Assembly: GCA_016946835.1 (NCBI GenBank)
Contig: JACVTC010000022.1
Location: 1,235,001 to 1,252,500, forward strand
Source of the DNA: Neocallimastix lanati (nom. inval.)
Taxonomy: Eukaryota; Neocallimastigomycota; Neocallimastigomycetes; Neocallimastigales; Neocallimastigaceae
Direction: 5' to 3'
Length of the DNA: 17,500 nt
The translations under genes and the position numbers were made by a program. Position 1 is the first letter of the stretch. Each line of letters starts with the position of its first letter. A model generated the notes under the pieces. That model was not told the origin of the DNA and made no database searches. It worked only from the letters and a program-made list of their open reading frames with translations. This document shows positions 10,301-17,500 of this stretch, in pieces.

Positions 10301-10381
10301 AGTTATTTTGATGATTTTATGAAAGATTTAAATAATATGAATTTAAATGATTTAATTACGAAATATGAGCAAAAAATCTAA
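7322..10381 (+). CDS. Uncharacterised 1019-residue Ser/Asn/Lys-rich low-complexity protein
   Basis: I do not recognise this protein. The ATG at 7322 is preferred: A at -3, G at +4, and an in-frame TAA 15 bases upstream; the frame nominally opens only at a TTG at 7313. It has no introns, signal peptide or membrane segment. The start is basic and amphipathic (MAKFKKILSFLKGSKKRK). A [ST]-F-I-[IL] motif occurs at residues 160, 221, 236 and 252, and the last three are 15-16 residues apart. Acidic or helical stretches lie at 182-203 and 377-384. A more ordered-looking segment spans about 752-791 (LFLDLDDYNDFDRSREESL onward). The end is an Asp/Asn-rich amphipathic tail (FDDFMKDLNNMNLNDL). Proline motifs PLPRPS (530-535) and PLPVPR (969-974) resemble SH3 ligands. 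Most of the rest is Ser/Thr/Asn-rich and probably disordered. A scaffold or phosphorylation-regulated cortical or signalling protein is conceivable, but that is inference. Minus-strand frames inside it are shadows. Confidence 0.85.
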   Translation: MAKFKKILSFLKGSKKRKSVVIHDSRTMRNSEVPMGGLAGNGNMRYGANSGRPIVGNGGHYEQFLYIDDVKNGGLKKRTLSVAPSVVSSSNYTQTDNEFSDTLSHLRSESSRFERFNNRNGSIKVNGKPIPNRMNGIGNSVVSKTSSTVSSVKNKKTNKSFILRQDPKEEEKVIVEVQDNNEAEIEIDEDELIAAVEEFDKRRKGSSNIRSMSSSRTDTGTFIIKEDKEDQDGNQSFIIKNVNDDAQTKKLSFIISSANQHTYNPDETEEENINSSESYLLSTPNITYSSQEQSNNEVNIEIEGMENMKKDYLANVKSSIYDKSSNVRESLIQFQPPDFNTDNEKVYDNRNKDFIKTLFKKFPHHEEKIGKKANNNSDDEDEDETLNKLLNRRKVNFVINNKNTMGTSNDATLTKKLSVKSTNAIFEYTPKPILVTSPKLEKSNITSAANTITKNSNGTIGRTYSLNQESSVKRLDKVETKTKTKTSDESLSQRRSKRELNEMNENLKQSSSAYTSAVPSSSSRNIFFMPLPRPSQATLLEFGNSSINSPSLKSKKSNLYSHSNHSLGSFPLSTTSTNSIGESSTSTRRHQWSEKNNSSSIKVKGGNSYSAPLKASIPMSSGYKSSKESLVGSYSSSNTKLGAHNKLTNVPSSNTLFSATSLYSSSKKQKEKIISSSVQTSYTPYKLNKGSTRTLTESSSNQSSTSDVSKDNNSYKSSKDKPYLISSNLHIGHKEVNDPVEIDRNSSISNPELFLDLDDYNDFDRSREESLRHVKEFVKSLDENPGMETLFSTPISYRKRYEKYGSLKSRVSNKSNHNKTNSIGNNSVSTGGGSLKSNKKSNSRRSTHSNLSLNSEGSSLTEYSKSSSSSFSMHTNSTNIRDYYLSATKKYNTTKTLPVTTTIKKLKNSTEDTNGESGNSLKKKKFNSDSTIVNSYNKKYNNRSSFQTKQGKHQNSSSVSSGSTLAYSPLPVPRSLLNNSNNLNKLSLMTADSSYFDDFMKDLNNMNLNDLITKYEQKI

Positions 10382-10675
10382 TTAATGAATATAAATAGAT
10401 GATACCATTTTTTTTCCATTTTGAATTCTATATATATTCAATTAAATTAGTTTTTTTTTTTATCTTTTTTTTTTTTTTTTTTATTATCCTTCATATTTTT
10501 TATTTAATTCATATTATTATTATTATTATTTTTTATATATTATATTATATTATTTATTTGTTTATTTATTTAATTTTATACAATAATTATAGTTATAAAT
10601 TATATATAAACATTTTTTCTTTTTCAATTTTATAAGATAGAATTCAAGAAAAAATCAATTTTTAGTTTATTGAAG

Positions 10676-10716
<41 letters not shown>

Positions 10717-12032
10717 GAAGAAGGAAAAAAAAAAAGAAAAAATTAACGAAAAATATTAAAATTATCTATAGAGTTATTTTTTATATAAAGTTTATATATA
10801 TATATATCTATTTATCAATTATATATCAATCATATATCAATTTTAATCAGCCATTATTTATTCATATAATATTTTTATTATTTAAATTGGTATTTAGACA
10901 AATAATTATACAGGTATTAATACATAACTATAAACTAATTTGTATAAATATATACATTTAAAGGTATATATAAAAAAAAAAAAAACTTTATTATAATTCG
11001 TAACATATTTAAATATACAATTGTAAAATTAAATTATAAATCTTATTATAGATATATTATTTAAAGATTTAAAAACACCTTATTTAATAATAATAAATTA
11101 TTAGAAAGTAGATATTTTTTTTTTTTGTTCTTAATTATATATATAAAAAATACATATATAAATATAAAAGAAATAACTATTTTCTAATTGAAAATGACAA
11201 TAATATTAATAACAAAATTAAGATAAAATAATTTCATCAATGAGATGAATAACTTTTATACAATCACAAATTTATTATAAAATCAAAAATACATTTATTA
11301 TATTTTATAATAAAACTAACAAGAATAAACAAAAAATCAATAAGACTATAATTGGAAAAATTTCAATTAATCAATCATATTTTATTTTGAGAGAAATAAA
11401 TATATATATAAAGACATCAATAAATTGTTGAAAATAATAATTATAAATTATTAATTATAATAATACTTTATGTTAGTATTATTAATATATTAGTTATTAT
11501 AAATTTAAATATTTATAATAATAAAAAAATAAAATAAAAAAAAAAAAAAAAACAACATCAAAGCAAAAAAAAAAAAAAAGAAGTTAAAATGAAAAATAAA
11601 CATAAAAGTATAAAACATTAAAATTTAAAAACAAAACAAATAAAAACAAAAACCAAAAACAAAAACCAAAAAAAAAAAAAAAAAAACGGAAATAAATAAA
11701 AAAATATAAAAAATAATTATTTTAAATTAATATATTGTAATTTAAAATAATTAAGAGTGTTAAATAAAAGCAGCACTCTAAACAATTTTCATCAATAAAT
11801 GGAATTTAAATAGATTATTTAAAATAAAATGATAAATTAAATTAATAATAATAATAATAATAATAATAGAATAAAAAAAAAAAAATAATAAAGAAATCAA
11901 AATTTTCAAACAAAAATTATATTATTTATTATAAATTATCATGAAAATTTTATATCCACATATATAAATAGAAATAACAATACTTTTTTAAATATATATA
12001 CATAGACTTCTTTTATAATAAATATATATAGT

Positions 12033-12037
<5 letters not shown>
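10382..12037. other. AT-rich intergenic region downstream of the 1019-residue gene
   Basis: No gene is visible. The plus-strand frame at 10399-10635 is Phe/Ile/Tyr low complexity and not coding. A 62-base purine-only run, mostly A with GAAGAA, covers 10681-10742. Short A runs lie at about 11534-11551 and 11663-11686, and (AAT)n at about 11843-11868. The polyadenylation site of the upstream gene must be near the left end, but I cannot pick one signal out of the background. Confidence 0.65.
10681..10742. repeat. 62-base purine-only tract
   Basis: A run of 27 A is followed by GAAGAAAAAGAAGAAGG and further A and G, with no pyrimidine. It lies about 300 bases after the stop codon of the 1019-residue gene. 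The complementary polypyrimidine strand could affect transcription or polymerase progress, but nothing in the sequence shows a role. Confidence 0.75.
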
Positions 12038-12080
<43 letters not shown>

Positions 12081-12269
12081 ATTTTTTTTTAATATTTCAT
12101 TAGATTATTATTATTATTTTTATAGTAATTACTATATAAATATATATATTTTTGAATTAATCTATATTAATATATTATTATTGGAAAACAATTTATCCTC
12201 TTTTTTTTTTTTTTATTAAAAAAAAAAAAAAAAAAAAGAAAAAAGTAAAATCTTATATATAAGATAGCA

Positions 12270-12314
<45 letters not shown>

Positions 12315-12672
12315 TATTTTATTTTTTTTTTGCATTAACACATAATTTTAATCATATTATTTATAAAAGTTTAATTATATTAAGTATAATTTTTTTCTCT
12401 CATTTGCTTATAAATTAAATATTACAATTATTAATATTAATATTTTTCATTAATTTTAGCATAGATAAAAAAAATTTTTTTCTTCTTCTTTTTTTATTAT
12501 TTTATTTTATTGAAACTTATTTTTTCTTTCATTATTTTAATTAAATAAGGAATATATTATTAACTGAAAACTTTATTATAAAAAATGATGATAAGATAAT
12601 ATAAAATAAGATAAGATAAAATAAAATAAATAAATAAATAAATAAATAGATAAATAAATAAATAAATAAGTT

Positions 12673-12713
<41 letters not shown>
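12038..12713. repeat. Cluster of long T and A homopolymers
   Basis: Within 680 bases there is a run of about 39 T (12038-12076), a T13-ATT-A20 foldback (about 12201-12236), a run of 42 T (12272-12313), a (TAAA)n array (about 12625-12668) and a run of 37 A (12677-12713). The perfect 16-base palindrome ATCTTATATATAAGAT lies at 12250-12265, just before the 42-T run. The T runs and the final A run are complementary and could pair over several hundred bases. Confidence 0.8.
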
Positions 12714-12717
<4 letters not shown>

Positions 12718-12878
12718 TCATTTATTATTATTATTTTTTTTTTTTTATTTTTAATTTTTAATTTTTAATTTTTATTTTAAATTTTATTTTTTATTTTTTT
12801 ATTTTTATTTTTTAATTTCCTCTTTATTTAAATTAATAGAAACATAAAATATATGTTTCATTTTTATAAAAATTTTAA
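12714..12878. other. Left flank of the LINE fossil, with a perfect hairpin
   Basis: This is a T-rich flank with repeated TTTTTAATTTTTAATT. At 12839-12859 a perfect 8-bp inverted repeat, GAAACATA/TATGTTTC, with a 5-base loop lies 20 bases before the first recognisable LINE codons. Its meaning is unknown and it may be chance. Confidence 0.5.
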
Positions 12879-13420
12879 ACTCCTATTTTATTCAATTTGT
12901 TCATTAATGATGTATTGGATAAGTGTTCATGAATAGGCTATTAAAAAATGAAATGACTTTTGGAATTAATAAGTGTGCTACTTTTGTTGTAAAACCGATT
13001 AACTTTGTTAAACCGATAATTTTACGAAGATCCATCTTTCTTTATTGGTAGTAACAAATTACTTAAAACGGACAACTATACTTATCTTGGTATTCCTTTT
13101 GTTGAATCTTTATCATTGAATCCTATACCCTATACAATCTAAATTAAATAGTAATTTAAATGTCAAGTTAAATTTCGTACTTTCGATTTCTTATTAATAA
13201 ATCTATTCTTCTCCCATTGAAGAAATATGTTTTAATTTCGTTTATTCTTAGTCTTGTTATATATTATGCTCCTCTCTTTGGTTCAAATAAAGGCAGATGC
13301 TCCAAAGCTCAAAAAAATTATTAATAGAGGACTTTATTGGGAGTTATAGATTTAAATCTTGTAATTCTTAGATTAGTCTCTATGATATTACTCGTGAATT
13401 GAGAATACCTCCTCTTTCAA
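12879..13420 (+). pseudogene. LINE reverse-transcriptase domain fragments, catalytic box deleted
   Basis: PILFNLFINDVLDKC (from 12882) is the segment just ahead of the polymerase active site. Instead of the expected [FY]ADD box and about 40 further residues, the next match, NEMTFGINKCATFVVKP, begins at about 12947 in another frame, so the catalytic aspartates are gone. PSFFIG and YTYLGIPF (13032-13100) follow, the latter the typical YLG motif after the palm. Then come LPLKKYVLISFILSLVIYYA (about 13211-13270), APLFGSNKGR and INRGLYW (about 13317-13340). SLYDITRELRIPPLSTVGAI starts at about 13375. Each block is in a different frame from its neighbour and stops lie between several. No polymerase could be made from this copy. 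Confidence 0.85.
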
Positions 13421-13426
13421 CTGTCG

Positions 13427-13860
13427 GTGCTATATCTCAATTACACTGCTTTAGAAAATGGAAAAAAAAACTCATCATGTATTATTAATCATCTCACTAA
13501 TAATATTCCTACTATGTTACATTATTCATGGACTAAAGAATCAAGGACTTTGGATAAGAAATTAAATGGTAAAAAATCAAGTGAAATAAAAATAAAAAAA
13601 AAAAAAAAAAAAGTTTTATTGGGAAAGAGATGTCTTCAAACCCTCAAAAGCTAAAAAAAAACAAAACAAAACAAAAAAAAAAAAAAACAATTATTTACAA
13701 GGAGAATGATTTTGGATTTATTTCAGAAATCAGAAACTTAACATTTCAATATCCTAAGTATCCATTGGGATTCTTTTGGATTTCTCGAATTAGGTGTGGT
13801 TTTAAATTTGATATTAGTATTTCCATTACAAGAAAAAAAAGTCTCAGAAGATTGCCTTAA
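13427..13860 (+). pseudogene. LINE connection region fragments, broken by A-rich insertions
   Basis: Two open stretches continue the same polyprotein. The first gives CIINHLTNNIPTMLHYSWTK and ESRTLDKKLNGKK. It then runs into an A18 tract near 13597-13614 and an (AAAAC)n plus A-rich tract at about 13652-13688. The second, in another frame, gives NDFGFISEIRNLTFQYPKYP and FFWISRIRCGFKFDISI. The pattern of a Trp-Thr-Lys-Glu-Ser segment followed by R[IV]RCG leading into a zinc finger is a LINE layout. Neither stretch is an independent gene. The A-rich tracts look like later expansions at Lys-rich codons. Confidence 0.75.
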
Positions 13861-13861
13861 A

Positions 13862-14080
13862 TATTGCCCATGTTGTGGTGTTAGTTGTACCTAGCTTTTC
13901 TCACTAGATCTTTGCCTGTAAAGAATTGAAAAATTACAGAAATAAATCTTTACCTTTTCCTAGATGATCTCTTTTTGAAGTTTACAATGAATATTGAATA
14001 AAAATCCTTGGATGTTTCTTTAGATTCAGAAAAAGGATTACGATAATAATATTTATTATTTTATATTGAGTACTCTTCTT
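13862..14080 (+). pseudogene. LINE C-terminal zinc-finger (C-x2-C ... H-x4-C) fragment
   Basis: CPCCG at 13865 in one frame, followed by FSH-stop-IFACKELKNYRNKSLPF from 13896 in another, reproduces the Cys-x2-Cys ... His-x4-Cys finger typical of LINE ORF2 C-termini. The stop after FSH is TAG, one G-to-A step from the Trp codon expected there. The frame then degrades. TLLGRSSIYD near 14070-14100 is the last readable piece before an A22 insertion at about 14101-14122. Confidence 0.7.
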
Positions 14081-14131
14081 GGTAGGAGTTCAATATATGA
14101 CAAAAAAAAAAAAAAAAAAAAAATTAAAATT

Positions 14132-14461
14132 AATGATGTGGACCAAAGACAATTAATTAACAATATTTTTAAACAAATTTCAACTTCGTCGATTGTTCTG
14201 TATTTTGTGGGGATTGCGTAGTTTCTAACAAACGTAAATACTAATTAATTTGTCGATCTTTTTAGATTGATGATGAAATGGTATTCAGTTGAATCTATTG
14301 AATCTACCGTTGCTAAGAGCGTCGACGTTTCACCTCTCAATGAAAGATCTGATACAGATTCGGTTGATAATACTGAAATTATCACTTGCAATAATGGACG
14401 TGGTGTTGTCATCGATGAATGGGAAAAGTTAGAGGTTATTGCTTCTAACGCACTTTTATAA
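14132..14461 (+). pseudogene. LINE ORF C-terminal tail, nearly intact but with two stops
   Basis: One frame runs for about 330 bases: INDVDQRQLINNIFKQISTS, then SIVLYFVGIA, a TAG at 14216-14220, FLTNVNTN, a TAA at 14246, FVDLFRLMMKW, and 64 uninterrupted residues ending EVIASNALL at 14461. The uninterrupted part (from TTG 14267 or ATG 14270) has unusually high GC for this window. I read it as the end of the LINE ORF because it continues the same frame and lies just before the 3' untranslated region. It could alternatively be host sequence, and I do not recognise the tail itself. Confidence 0.55.
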
Positions 14462-14559
14462 TTATATAATTATATACTATTTATTTTATTTCATGTATTT
14501 TATTTTTTATTTTTTTTTTTTCAATTAAATCATGTATTTTTTATTATTATTATAAATTA

Positions 14560-14684
<125 letters not shown>

Positions 14685-15194
14685 TAGTTTAAAAAAAATA
14701 TGAGAAAACTAAGGAAACTCTAAATAAAATTTTATAATATGAAGAGATTAAAATACTTTTTTCGAAATCTTAAAAAAACAGATTATTAATGATAAATAAT
14801 CAATATCAATAATAATAATGATAATGATAATTGATACGTTTTTTTTAATTTATTTAATATAATAATAACTACGTATTATTATAATTAACAAGGAGAGAAG
14901 TGGATTGTACATTCAAAGATATTTAATACCGCACATTTGTTACAAATATACAAGCTACACAAAATATTTAAAAGAATTGTTAACATAAATTTATAAAACA
15001 TAAAATAAATGTATAAACTAATTTCCAATATAAAAAATAGATTGATATATATATATTAAAAAATTACATATTAAAATTAAATAAATAAATAAATAAATAA
15101 ATAAACAAACAAACAAATAAATAAATAAATAAATAATTAATTAATTAAATAAATACAAAATTAATAGAAATATATTATTTATTTTAATATTTTA

Positions 15195-15241
<47 letters not shown>

Positions 15242-15455
15242 TTTTTTATATTCATAACAAGCTTTTTCTAATAATAAAATATATTATATAAATGTATATC
15301 TAAACCTTTAAAAAAAAATTCTTATATATACATAATGATATAATATATATTTTTAAATTATAGGAAGAATTATATTTCTTTATATATATATAAAAGTTTT
15401 ATAATAATTAATATGTTTTAATAAATAAAGAAAAAAAAAAAAACTTTTAGCAATT
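14685..15455. other. Intergenic region between LINE tail and the M13 peptidase 3' end
   Basis: This holds (AAAT)n and (AAAC)n tracts at about 15078-15137 and a run of 40 T at 15199-15238. A slightly less AT-rich patch at about 14889-14960 gave no recognisable protein on either strand. The peptidase is on the minus strand, so its 3' untranslated region extends leftward into this stretch. The A12-type run just after its stop and several TTTATT (AATAAA on its strand) occurrences are possible ends, but none stands out. Confidence 0.6.
15199..15238. repeat. Run of 40 T
   Basis: This uninterrupted homopolymer lies about 220 bases past the stop codon of the M13 peptidase. On the gene's own strand it is a run of 40 A. 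Its length is close to the other long runs in this window (39 T, 42 T, 37 A). Confidence 0.85.
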
Positions 15456-17500
15456 TTAGAAGAGTGAACATTTAGTCTTTGGGTTCATTGGACTATCTAC
15501 TGGACACTGGAATACTTCAGCAAAGTGTTTAGAGTTCATTACAACACCATTTACACGATATTTGGATGGACTATGTTCATCTTTCTTAATTTGATTGAGT
15601 AAGTAATCATTAGAAGCGTTCATACACCAGGATTGACCAAAGGCAATGTAGAATAATTGTTCATAGGAATATTTAGAAAGACCTGGAAGTAATGGGTTGT
15701 GCTCCTTAACAGCTTCTGGATTATTTTTCAAATCATTTTCAACAGAAAGTTTCCAGGCATCAAAGGCACGAGCAATGGAACCATTATCGGCAATATTTTC
15801 ATTAAGAGTTTCATAACCATCTATTTTAAATTGTTCACCAGCAGAACTGGTAACACCAAATCCTGAATATTGGTCAATGTAACATTGGGATAAATCATTA
15901 AAATTATCATAGGATTCTTCAGTCCACCAATCTGTAAATTCACCAGTAGAGTCAACATATCTACCATAAACATCAAAGGCATGAATCATTTCATGACCCA
16001 TGACCATACCGACACTACCATAACTCATATAATCAGGATCTGGAATATGATAGACTGGATCTTCGAAAATAGCGGCTGGGAAATTCATGGAATTATCGTA
16101 TAAATCGTAATAAGCATTAAGTGTTTGTGGGTTCATTCCCCAGGAATCATTTTGGTCATAATATCCAGTCTTATATAATTTTATATTTTTATCTAAAACA
16201 TAATAATTGTAGTTTATCATGTTGGTGAAGTAATCTTTTGAATTAGTTTTGAATTCGGAATATCTTTCATAAAGACCTTTCACATCATTAAGATAATCTG
16301 GTACACCAATTCTTTCTGTCATACCATATACTTTGGTAATAGCTTCTTCTTTGGCTTTGTCATCAAGCCATGTCAATTCTGTAATTCTTTTACGCATTGA
16401 TTCTTTAAGATAGTTCACCGTATTATTCACATCTTCTTTCGCTTTGTCAGTAAAAATAATATCAGCAAAGTATTTACCAACTACTATACCCATTAAACTG
16501 TCAACTTTATCATCACAAAATTCTACTCTGTTACTTATTTCCATAGGATATCTACCTGTACGTTCATATTCGAAGTCAATATGTGGCTTTTTAATTTCAT
16601 CTGAAAGATAGTTAATGAAGGTTTTAATAACAGTCCATTCAGCATAGTAAGCTAATTCATTTATGGTGAATTTCGATAAAACATCTTTTAAAGCTTCAAA
16701 GTATTCTGGAGAACTATTATAAATAATCGTGTCAAGGGTTACTTTATCTTTAACTCCATGAAGTTTAAATACTTCTTCAAGATACATTTTCCAATCAAGA
16801 TATGGATATTTTTCATTAAATTCACCAATAGACATAGGTTGTCTTGTCGAACCGAAATGAATGGTAGATAATTGATATTCAAAGTTAACAATAGCATCTA
16901 TCATTGTATTAATACTTTTGTTATTCTTTTTTTTATAAATGGCTTCAAGAGTGTCACGAACATATTTTCTAAATTTGGTATCAAAATAGCTAAATTCTTC
17001 ATTTCTAATATTAGAGCCATTTTCACTAAGTGAAATTTCAAATACATCCGTTTCTACAGAGTAGGGAATAATATTTGAGATATCGAAAAATATTGGGATG
17101 GCTTTATTATGAAGTTTAAGAATTAATTTGGTTAAACCTTCTACTTTTTTGTAAGTTTTTCTGTTTTTGTAAATTCCTAATTTATTAATTAGATCTAACA
17201 CAGGTTTACCCCCTTTCTTATTAATTTCATTAATATTTAAACAGGTGTCATAAACATCTTTCAATTTTTTAAATGTATCTTTATCATATTTCTTTTCCGC
17301 TCCAGTGTACTTCTTATTTGTTTTATATTTACCTTTAAGAATTTCACGTATTGTTTCTACAATTTTTTCTTCAGTAATTGAGTAACCATCAATTTGTGAT
17401 TGTCCAAGTTTAAGTGGGTGGTTATTTATCCAACCACCACAAGTAAATTGATAGAAATCATCACATGGGTTAACTGTTTCATCTAAACTACTTAAAACTC
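15456..17500 (-). CDS. M13-family (neprilysin-like) zinc metallopeptidase, 5' end outside the window
   Basis: This is an endopeptidase of the neprilysin/endothelin-converting-enzyme family, which cleaves short peptides outside the cell or in the secretory pathway. The frame is open from the window edge (first whole codon 17496-17498) to TAA at 15456-15458, giving 680 visible residues and no intron. A start near 17264 would use TTG and cut off the N-terminal domain motif PCDDFYQFTCGGW (visible residues 11-23). In order: M13_N domain, substrate-binding NAYY (461-464), zinc site HEMIH (502-506, catalytic Glu503), ENIAD (567-571, third ligand Glu567, Asp571), HSP (642-644) and Arg648, matching neprilysin His711 and Arg717. 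The eight cysteines (12, 20, 86, 328, 539, 625, 665, 677) fit four neprilysin disulfides, which supports a secreted ectodomain. The end is CSLF where neprilysin has CRVW. Only a signal peptide or type II anchor should be missing. Predicted active. Confidence 0.97.
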   Translation of the reverse strand, partial: VLSSLDETVNPCDDFYQFTCGGWINNHPLKLGQSQIDGYSITEEKIVETIREILKGKYKTNKKYTGAEKKYDKDTFKKLKDVYDTCLNINEINKKGGKPVLDLINKLGIYKNRKTYKKVEGLTKLILKLHNKAIPIFFDISNIIPYSVETDVFEISLSENGSNIRNEEFSYFDTKFRKYVRDTLEAIYKKKNNKSINTMIDAIVNFEYQLSTIHFGSTRQPMSIGEFNEKYPYLDWKMYLEEVFKLHGVKDKVTLDTIIYNSSPEYFEALKDVLSKFTINELAYYAEWTVIKTFINYLSDEIKKPHIDFEYERTGRYPMEISNRVEFCDDKVDSLMGIVVGKYFADIIFTDKAKEDVNNTVNYLKESMRKRITELTWLDDKAKEEAITKVYGMTERIGVPDYLNDVKGLYERYSEFKTNSKDYFTNMINYNYYVLDKNIKLYKTGYYDQNDSWGMNPQTLNAYYDLYDNSMNFPAAIFEDPVYHIPDPDYMSYGSVGMVMGHEMIHAFDVYGRYVDSTGEFTDWWTEESYDNFNDLSQCYIDQYSGFGVTSSAGEQFKIDGYETLNENIADNGSIARAFDAWKLSVENDLKNNPEAVKEHNPLLPGLSKYSYEQLFYIAFGQSWCMNASNDYLLNQIKKDEHSPSKYRVNGVVMNSKHFAEVFQCPVDSPMNPKTKCSLF

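Noticed and set aside
10399-10635. 78-residue plus-strand frame after the large gene
   Set aside because: It is Phe/Ile/Tyr low complexity in the 3' flank with no coding signal.

Overview
The window looks like nuclear DNA from an extremely AT-rich eukaryote. The best fit is an anaerobic gut fungus (Neocallimastigomycota). Long homopolymer A and T runs and TAA/AAAT microsatellites fill the intergenic space, coding islands are visibly richer in G and C, and one large protein is rich in Ser, Asn and Lys. The taxon is inferred from composition and gene content, not from a marker gene. A dictyostelid is the main alternative.

Two genes look intact. At 7322-10381 (+) an intronless frame encodes a 1019-residue, low-complexity protein that I do not recognise; it carries four copies of a short [ST]-F-I-[IL] motif. 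At the right edge, 15456 to beyond 17500 (-), is most of a neprilysin-type M13 zinc metallopeptidase. Its frame runs off the window, so its signal peptide or membrane anchor is not visible. All the zinc and catalytic motifs and eight cysteines are present.

Three coding fossils lie between and around them. Positions 160-516 (+) hold a frameshifted piece of an ABCF-family ATPase whose Walker A is destroyed. Positions 3675-4292 (+) hold the C-terminal part of a class I cyclic-nucleotide phosphodiesterase with four in-frame stops and an internal deletion. Positions 12879-14612 (+) hold a 5'-truncated non-LTR (LINE-like) retrotransposon. Its reverse-transcriptase catalytic box is deleted, its frame is broken many times, and it ends in an AATAAA signal, a poly(A) tail and an (ATT)n array.

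The rest is AT desert: a 57-bp duplicated TTA array at about 2361-2515, a 20-bp minisatellite followed by 15-bp and 7-bp arrays at 5576-5980, and a cluster of T and A runs of about 40 bases at 12038-12713. I found no tRNA, rRNA, CRISPR array or operon. The genes show no sign of working together. The region reads as a gene graveyard with a few live genes, and I see no convincing new multi-gene system.
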